A stretch of 64,000 bases of DNA from Sipunculus nudus (lineage: Eukaryota; Annelida; Sipuncula; Golfingiida; Sipunculidae): contig CM049315.1 of assembly GCA_026874595.1 (NCBI GenBank), forward strand, positions 66,345,916 through 66,409,915, read 5' to 3'. Position numbers and translations under genes: made by a program. This document shows positions 57,941 to 64,000 of the stretch, piece after piece; the stretch's first letter is position 1, and each line of letters begins with the position of its first letter. Under the pieces are notes generated by a model, which searched no databases, was not told the DNA's origin, and worked only from the letters and a program-made list of their open reading frames with translations.

Positions 57941-59829
57941 CTAGATATATCTTGGCACTGCAGGTGCCAGAGTATCCCCAGACATAGTAGCCCCCCCCCC
58001 CCTTTAAGAATAGGCCCCCATTTTTAGCAGCATATACTGACACTTGGCAAGCAATTATTGTTTCTTCCATGTATCAATCCACAATCTTTTTGAAGATGTT
58101 GGTCCTGTGACCTTGACCTTTGACCTCATGACCCAAAAATCAATTGGGGTCTTGCTTTTTCAATGGGACATATATAAGTCAAGTTTGAAATCTATACATC
58201 AATAAAAGCGGGAATTATCATCCAGAAACTAATTTTTGGACAGATGGCTCCTGTGGCCTTGACCTTTGACCTTGTGACCCCAAAATTGATATTGATCATC
58301 CACTTTTATATATAAATCAATAGAGGTCTAGATTTAATGATGGGCCATATATAAGTCAGGTTTGAAATCCATATATAAATCCAAGCTTGCATTATCATCT
58401 CATGAACTAATGTTTGAACAGATGGCTCCTGTGACTTTCACCTTTGACCTTGTGACCTCACAATTGACAGGCGTCTTCCTCTATAGGCAGGGGAACTGTA
58501 TGTGCAAGATGAAATGTCTGAGATGAAATGTTTGGCTGAAAATGCATCCACATCTTTTTGAAGACGTGTCCTGTGACCTTGACCTTTGACCTCATGATCC
58601 CAAAATCAAATCGGGTCTTGCTTTTCCAATGGGACATATACAAGTCAAGTTTGAAATCCAAACATCAATAAAAGCAGGCATTATCATCCAGAAACTAATT
58701 TTTGGACAGATGGCTCCTGTGACCTTCACCTTTGACCTTGTGACCTCAAAATTGATAGGGGTCTTCCACTCTTGGCAGGTGATCTATATGTGCAAGATGA
58801 AATGTCTGATATGAATTGTTTGGCTGAAAATGCATCCACAATCTGTTTAAAGATGTGTCCTGTGACCTTGACCTTTGACCTCATGACCCCAAAATCAAAT
58901 CGGGTCTTGCTTTTCCAATGGGTCATATACAAGTCAAGTTTGAAATCCATACATCAATAATAGCAGGAATTGTCATCCAGAAACTAATTTTTGGACAGAT
59001 GGCTCCTGTGACCTTCACCTTTGACCTTGTGACCTCAAAATTGATAGGGGTCTTCCTCTATTGGCAGATGAAATATATGTGCAAGATGAAAGGTCTGAGA
59101 TGAAATGTTTGGCTGAAAATGCATCCACAGTCTCTTGTAAGATGCAAGTCCAGTGACCTTGACCTTTGACCTCATGACCCTAGAACCTATAGGGTTCTTA
59201 CTTTAGTAGTGGGCCATACATAAGTCACCTTTGAAATCCATATGGCTATCAACACTGGAGATATCATAAGAGGTGTTTGATTTTCACCAAATATGGACAC
59301 ATCAATGGTCAAGGCCACTCTCATGGTAAAGGTCATGACCCAAATGTAAACAGACCTCATCCCATAGCCCATCTCTCTACATGTACATAATATGAAAGAA
59401 ATCTGTCCATTAGTTTTTGACTTATAATGCTTACAGTACTGTCAAGTGGCAATTATGGGGGTATTAAAAGGCGTAAAAACAAGAAAAGGATAACAGGTGG
59501 CGCCACCAGTTTCCGGTATATCACAAGGCTATCCAAGATCTTCGGTCACCTTAATTTTTAGACCAGTCCATGCAAGCTTACTTGAGATATTTAAGAATTT
59601 GTGTTATTTTCAGCAATAATGGACCTATTCAAGGTCAAGGTCATTCTCCTAGCATAGGTCATGACCCCATTTTAAATAGGCTTCGTCCCCTTACCTATAT
59701 CTACACAAATGTAAAGTTTGAAAAAAATCAGTGAAATATCTTTTGAGTTTTCCCACTCACAAGGTTTTTCTGCGGCGGCGGCGGGACCGTCGTGAAACCA
59801 TAGTATCCCGACTTTGTCTGGGGATACAA
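57941..59829 (-). mobile_element. RC-B element, complete, 1,889 bp
   Basis: On plus it starts CTAGATATATC, hairpin TGGCACTGCAGGTGCCA, then GTATCCCCAGACA; it ends TTTGTCTGGGGATACAA. Architecture and outer bases parallel RC-A (CTAG...GATACAA). Eight core units of 142-178 bp, mostly about 146, each hold TGACCTTTGACCT or TCACCTTTGACCT. AGGTGGCGCCACCAG appears once at 59,491, and a GCGGCGGCGGCGGG run lies near the end, as in RC-A. No protein. Confidence 0.85.
58114..59172. promoter_or_regulatory. Regular array of DR1-type nuclear-receptor motifs
   Basis: Starts at 58,114, 58,260, 58,438, 58,580, 58,726, 58,869, 59,015 and 59,160. Five read TGACCTTTGACCT and three TCACCTTTGACCT. The reverse complement AGGTCAAAGGTCA is the DR1 site recognised by HNF4/RXR/COUP-TF-type receptors. 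The preceding TGACCT also forms TCAAGGTCA, an ERR/SF-1-type extended half site. Four more lie at 61,336, 61,473, 61,608 and 61,757. The match is seen; binding is not shown. Confidence 0.4.
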
Positions 59830-62110
59830 TGATGGTCTGAGGCAAAAAGTATGGTTGTTGAGCTATCAGGAACTAATCCCACAGCTTGCTCGATACCTGT
59901 CAGTCTCAAAAGGAATACCACACAGGCCACATTTAAGATCAAAATATAGCAAAAGATCAAGGAAATCCATGCAAGAATTATTGTGAAACGGGTGCTTCCA
60001 TATTAATTTTTATTCAATACAAGTCAACTGTACTGAGCTTTCATAAATGATGGTCATATTTATTAAGAAATCTTTGACCCAATGCAAGATAACATTAATA
60101 TACATCCCACTGCATTCACTTTAATAGTTCTTGAGATAATATGTTCTAAAGGAATTTAAAGATGGCTTCCTGGTGGCCATATTGGATTTCTGACAGGTAG
60201 GAAATTGAACAACAAACATCCTCTAAAAGGGACCAAACATCATAAAAAAATCACAGAAACTGCCCTGGCAAAAGGATTTCAAAAATGGCTACCTGGCAGA
60301 CAAAATGGTTTTCTGACAAGTCTGACATTTTATATCACACATCCTCCAATAAGACACTAAACTTGTAGCAATTGCTTCAAAGAATGTAACAGTTATGAAT
60401 GTCCAAAACAATTCAAAAGGCATGATCAGGTTGGAGAGCTCTCATATCAGATTTCTGAACATGCAAATGTAAAAAGTGCAAGTCCAATTTGTTTTAATTA
60501 TCAGCTTGCTATTCAATGGGGTCAGCAGAGTAGGTAAACTGCAAAACCTAAAAGAAAAGAAATGCAGAAAGCATCACTAAGAGTCTTGTAATCAAATAAA
60601 GCCATCCTAAATCCAGGTAAAGACCCACATATTATCAGAACAAACACTTGCTGGTATATCTGATGATTTGTATAATAATATTCAGATATCCAGAAAACTA
60701 AGTTTATTGCTATGATTCCATGATATACACTGCAAAATGTTCCCATCATTTTATAAATCAGTAGCTAAACCTTAACACTTAACTCTCATAGTCTTAATGC
60801 CTGGACAAAGCATTCCGGCAACAGTGTTTTTGTTATGCACTAATGATATATCCTTATCACTCCATGAGCTGATACAAAAGGGAGTCATATATCACAAGTG
60901 TCACTGACAATTATAGGCCCATAGTGATATGTACCAGTTGTGAGTGCCATGGTTATATATACAAGAAAACAAGAAAAATAGAGATGGTCTACAAAATAAG
61001 TTATTGTGAACATCCCTGACCTATGACCTTGGCCTTTTGCCCACATATCAACTGGATTCTTTCTAAATGATGGTTAACTACTTACCACTTACATCTGGCC
61101 AGGTGTAATTACTTGGCAACCAATGAGTGAATTACTTAGACCTGCAACCTTTAACCACCTGACCAGCTGACCTCAAAATCAATTAGTTATTTCTTCATGC
61201 AAAAACACCCATAAATATGAAGTTTGAATCAAATTCAGTGATGCATAGATGTGGCATATGTGAAAGACTGAAGGTTTGGGTTGAACAGTTTCACTTAAAA
61301 TATGTTCACAAGCATTTAGAACAATATTGTGACCTTGACCTTTGACCTTTTGAACTCAACATCAATAGGCTTCTTCTCTTATTGGTAGGCAAGCCATATA
61401 TGACAGATGGAAAGTATAGATTGAAAAGTTTGCCTTAAAATGACTCCACGCAAGAAGAGGGTGCTGTAAACTTGACCTTTGACCTCAAAATCAACAGGTC
61501 TTTTCCCCTGTTGGCAGAGAAGCAATATCAGTGCTGAAAGGTTTGGAATGAAAGGTCTAGCTTGAAATGTGTCCACAACCTTTTCAATGAAGTGGATCCT
61601 GTGACCCTGACCTTTGACCTTGTGACCTCAACATCTATAGGATTCTTCTCCCACTTAGTAGGTGAGCTATATGTGAAAGATCAAAGATTTGGGATGAAAG
61701 GTTTGGCTTAAAATGCATCCTGAGGCTTTTCAAAGAAGTTGGTTAGACTGTGACCTTGACCTTTGACCTTGTGACCTCAAAATAATTATGGTTCTTCCCC
61801 TGTTGGTAGGTGAGCTGTATGTGAAAGATGGAAGGTTTTGGATGAAAATTTTGGCTAAAAGAATTATTTCTTGGAGGTGCAAACACACCCCATAACTTCG
61901 AGAATATAGGTAGCAGGGACCTAATTTCAGGTATGCAAGGAGATCTTTTTAGAACCTCGAAGACTGCATAGGGTTCATGGCCCTAGCCCCTACGGTTACG
62001 ATTTGTGCCCTGCTAACGGCCGGACGGCCGGCCGGACCGACAGACGGAAGGACGCCGGACAAAGACCCATCGCTATAGCCCAGCATGACTGAAAGTCAGC
62101 TGAGCTAATA

Positions 62111-63788
62111 AAACCAGACCTATATTTGCTCGTATGAATTTGAATATTTGATCTATGCATATACCTGGTTTGTCACACTAATATGATTCTATATGGGTTC
62201 ATGATCAGTTGATAATCGACTGTACATATATGGCATGCATATATTAGGAGCACAGGATTTTTAAACAAAATGAAAGCAATCCCCACCAACCCACGCAAAC
62301 ACAAAGAAAAGCATCCAGATAAATTTTTAAAAAAATTAAAATGAAAGGGGCCTCTCCAATTAACTGTTTTATATTCAGCTTGAATCGAAAAATAATTTTG
62401 GTTCCTTGTATAATTCTATTCACAAACACTTAAAAGCAACTAACCTACATTTTATACCTGATCTATATACTTAAATCAGAGTAAAATAATAAACTGAAAA
62501 CAAACGGCATGTACTTCCCAAATGAAAGACTATGCTTTCTGGACCAATTGTGAAATGAATGCAAATAAATTTTAGTTTTGGTTATTTTTTTTTCATGATC
62601 TACCATTCTGTTATACCGTAACCATTGTGTACCATCACTCAGGAATTTCTAAATTTCGATGCATTCTAATGGGCCTTAAGATCTCCTGGTCCATCTAGGC
62701 CCTTTGGACCCAACGGGTTAAAACCTATATATAAACTAGATAATGCTATTTTAAACAAATGAGAGACTTCAATTTGAGACCTCATCGTCAAGCCTGTTCT
62801 TGTGCCCTTGGAAACTCTTGGGCCCAAGTCTCCATAGGCCCTTTCAATCACTTCTGATTAAAACTATAAGCGAAAACCAAAGAGAAAAAAACAAGGCTCC
62901 GCATTAACAAGCATTTATCTGGGCCCTATAGGAGACAAAGCCCAGGCCGGGCACTTTTGAGTTGTCCTGATGACAGCTATATAGTTGCAAGTTAACATAA
63001 AGCCAAAGAGATTTTATCATTTTCAAGTACTTTCTGGTGTTCTTCACATTGGAAACTCCTGACGGGTCTCAGCCCCTTTGGATCACTCACTATTAGAAAC
63101 TCTATTTTACATTTCGTAAAACATGTGACTCTATAATTTTCGAGCTTTGTTTTGTGCCTTATTGGAAATTCCTAGGCTAAAATAAAATCAAGTGAGAATT
63201 CTACATTTTCAAACATTTCATTAGTCCGTAAAGGAAATTCCTGGCAGGTACATAACACGACATGACCTATGCATGAGCAGCAGCTTCCAAGGAGGATTTT
63301 GTTTGGTCCATCACAGCTACTAGAGGGTGTCACCCTGTTACTAATTTGAAACAGTCAAATGCAACTTTGTGAGATTATTTTGCAAAAGGCTTAGGCATGC
63401 ACCCCCTGACAATTAACGAAATTGGGTGCCCACTAAAAATTTGTTGAACAGATTTTAGGGGGGACGCGTGCCTGTTGCGCCCCCCTCGAAACACGCCCCT
63501 GCTTCAGTTGACATACGGAATGTTGACTGATGTCAGCATGGACAACTCTTCATTTTCAGTCAGGTTTATGTTATAAAACTCACAAGAACTTGTCATCAGT
63601 CATGGCTGACGCTAAACCATGCACAGTAGTACAGCGTGTGTTTGTCCTACTTGGCTTTGTATGTGTACTACGTAGCACGCAAAGCAGAGTTATGACGTGT
63701 AACCGATCAGCGCTATACTGGCTCGGCTGTGGCTCCAGCTCCTTTTATACCAGAACTGGGTCTTTAATTAACACAAGCACTAATATAA

Positions 63789-63837
<49 letters not shown>

Positions 63838-64000
63838 AGCAATTTATTATATACAATATTAATTATTACATAATTTTTAATATATATTACTGAAATAAAA
63901 TAATATTATATATTTATATTGTACATAAATATTATTAAATTCAAATAATTTTATAATAAATTATGACAAATATACATAAATATATTACATATATAACAGT
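62111..64000. other. Unassigned region
   Basis: Moderately AT-rich sequence with loosely repeated GGGCC and GGAAACTCxTGG motifs at 62,660-63,240. No confident gene. See the low-confidence candidate first exon at 63,604. Ends in (AT)n at 63,792-63,835 and an AT-rich tail. Confidence 0.4.
63604..63780 (+). CDS. Low-confidence candidate 5' exon with signal-peptide-like start
   Basis: ATG in a reasonable context (CAGTCATGG) opens MADAKPCTVVQRVFVLLGFV, then CVLRSTQSRVMTC. The hydrophobic core VFVLLGFVCVL after a basic residue could be a signal peptide or membrane anchor. No clear splice donor was seen before the frame runs into (AT)n. Not recognised; it may be chance. Confidence 0.15.

Larger units (their letters stand above)
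57774..62110 (-). mobile_element. RC-D element or composite with RC-B inside
   Basis: Left end CAAGTGACCCATGGGCCATG then ACGCTCAGCTGC; right end CTATAGCCCAGCATGACTGA then AAGTCAGCTGAGCTAATA, preceded by a GGACGGCC-rich tract at 62,018-62,062. RC-B occupies 57,941-59,829. Between 61,320 and 61,860 are RC-B-like units with TGACCTTTGACCT. 59,830-61,000 shows no recognised feature. Whether both ends belong to one insertion is uncertain. Confidence 0.5.

Overview
The window reads as animal nuclear DNA: AT-rich, with coding sequence only in short exons flanked by GT/AG splice sites, tRNA-derived SINEs and a large load of dispersed repeats. There is no prokaryotic operon structure. The repeat types (many non-autonomous rolling-circle elements with tandem cores, a Mag-like Ty3/Gypsy element, tRNA-SINEs) fit a lophotrochozoan, most likely a mollusc. 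That placement is inference.

Host genes. The one recognised gene is on the minus strand between 13,315 and 6,553. Five exons encode an internal stretch of a mitochondrial acyl-CoA synthetase of the ACSF2 type. The N-terminal exons and the catalytic C-terminal exons are not in the window or were not found. The four downstream exons join in phase with consensus splice sites; the fifth (13,215-13,315) is only partly convincing. A second, unidentified exon-like segment occurs twice in direct orientation at 51,448-51,510 and 52,787-52,868 (+).

Mobile DNA. Most of the window is built from five families of Helitron/Helentron-like non-autonomous elements, labelled here RC-A to RC-E (labels coined for this report). 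All share one architecture: a short subterminal inverted repeat at both ends, a small hairpin outside it at the 3' end only, a 3' terminus of CTAG or CTTG followed by TT, and often a core of tandem repeats. RC-A uses GTATCCGCC with hairpin GTAGTCG/CGACTAC. RC-B uses GTATCCCCAGACA with hairpin TGGCAC/GTGCCA. RC-C uses ATGCCCCCGCC with hairpin GTGTC/GACAC. RC-D uses CAGCTGAGC with palindrome GACCCATGGGTC. RC-E uses GCGAACCTGTG with palindrome AGGCCT..AGGCCT. They are nested in each other, and empty paralogous copies inside the same window fix several boundaries to the base.

Layout: 1-6.3 kb, RC-D copies; 6.5-13.3 kb, ACSF2 exons, with a complete SINE and an RC-A fragment in one intron; 13.7-24.1 kb, RC-E copies holding RC-A and a 5.3-kb Ty3/Gypsy retrotransposon (17,338-22,653, minus) whose gag and pol are separated by one in-frame UGA; 24.1-29.2 kb, RC-D fragment, SINE remnant, and RC-A with RC-C nested in it; 29.6-31.7 kb, a long-inverted-repeat foldback element; 31.8-39.4 kb, RC-D carrying RC-A and RC-E; 39.4-44.3 kb, a GC-rich degenerate repeat and RC-D carrying an inverted RC-C; 45.8-50.2 kb, RC-E with two RC-A copies, a SINE head and a dead non-LTR retrotransposon tail; 51-53 kb, duplicated exon-like segment and minisatellite; 53.0-56.5 kb, RC-D split by a PIF/Harbinger-like transposon; 56.7-62.1 kb, RC-E and RC-D remnants and a complete RC-B carrying a regular array of nuclear-receptor-like motifs; 62.1-64 kb, mostly unassigned.

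Two sequence modules cut across families and are the most unusual signals: the palindrome AGGTGGCGCCACC, present in RC-A, B, D and E (diverged in C), and direct repeats of the AGGTCA type in RC-A and RC-B.
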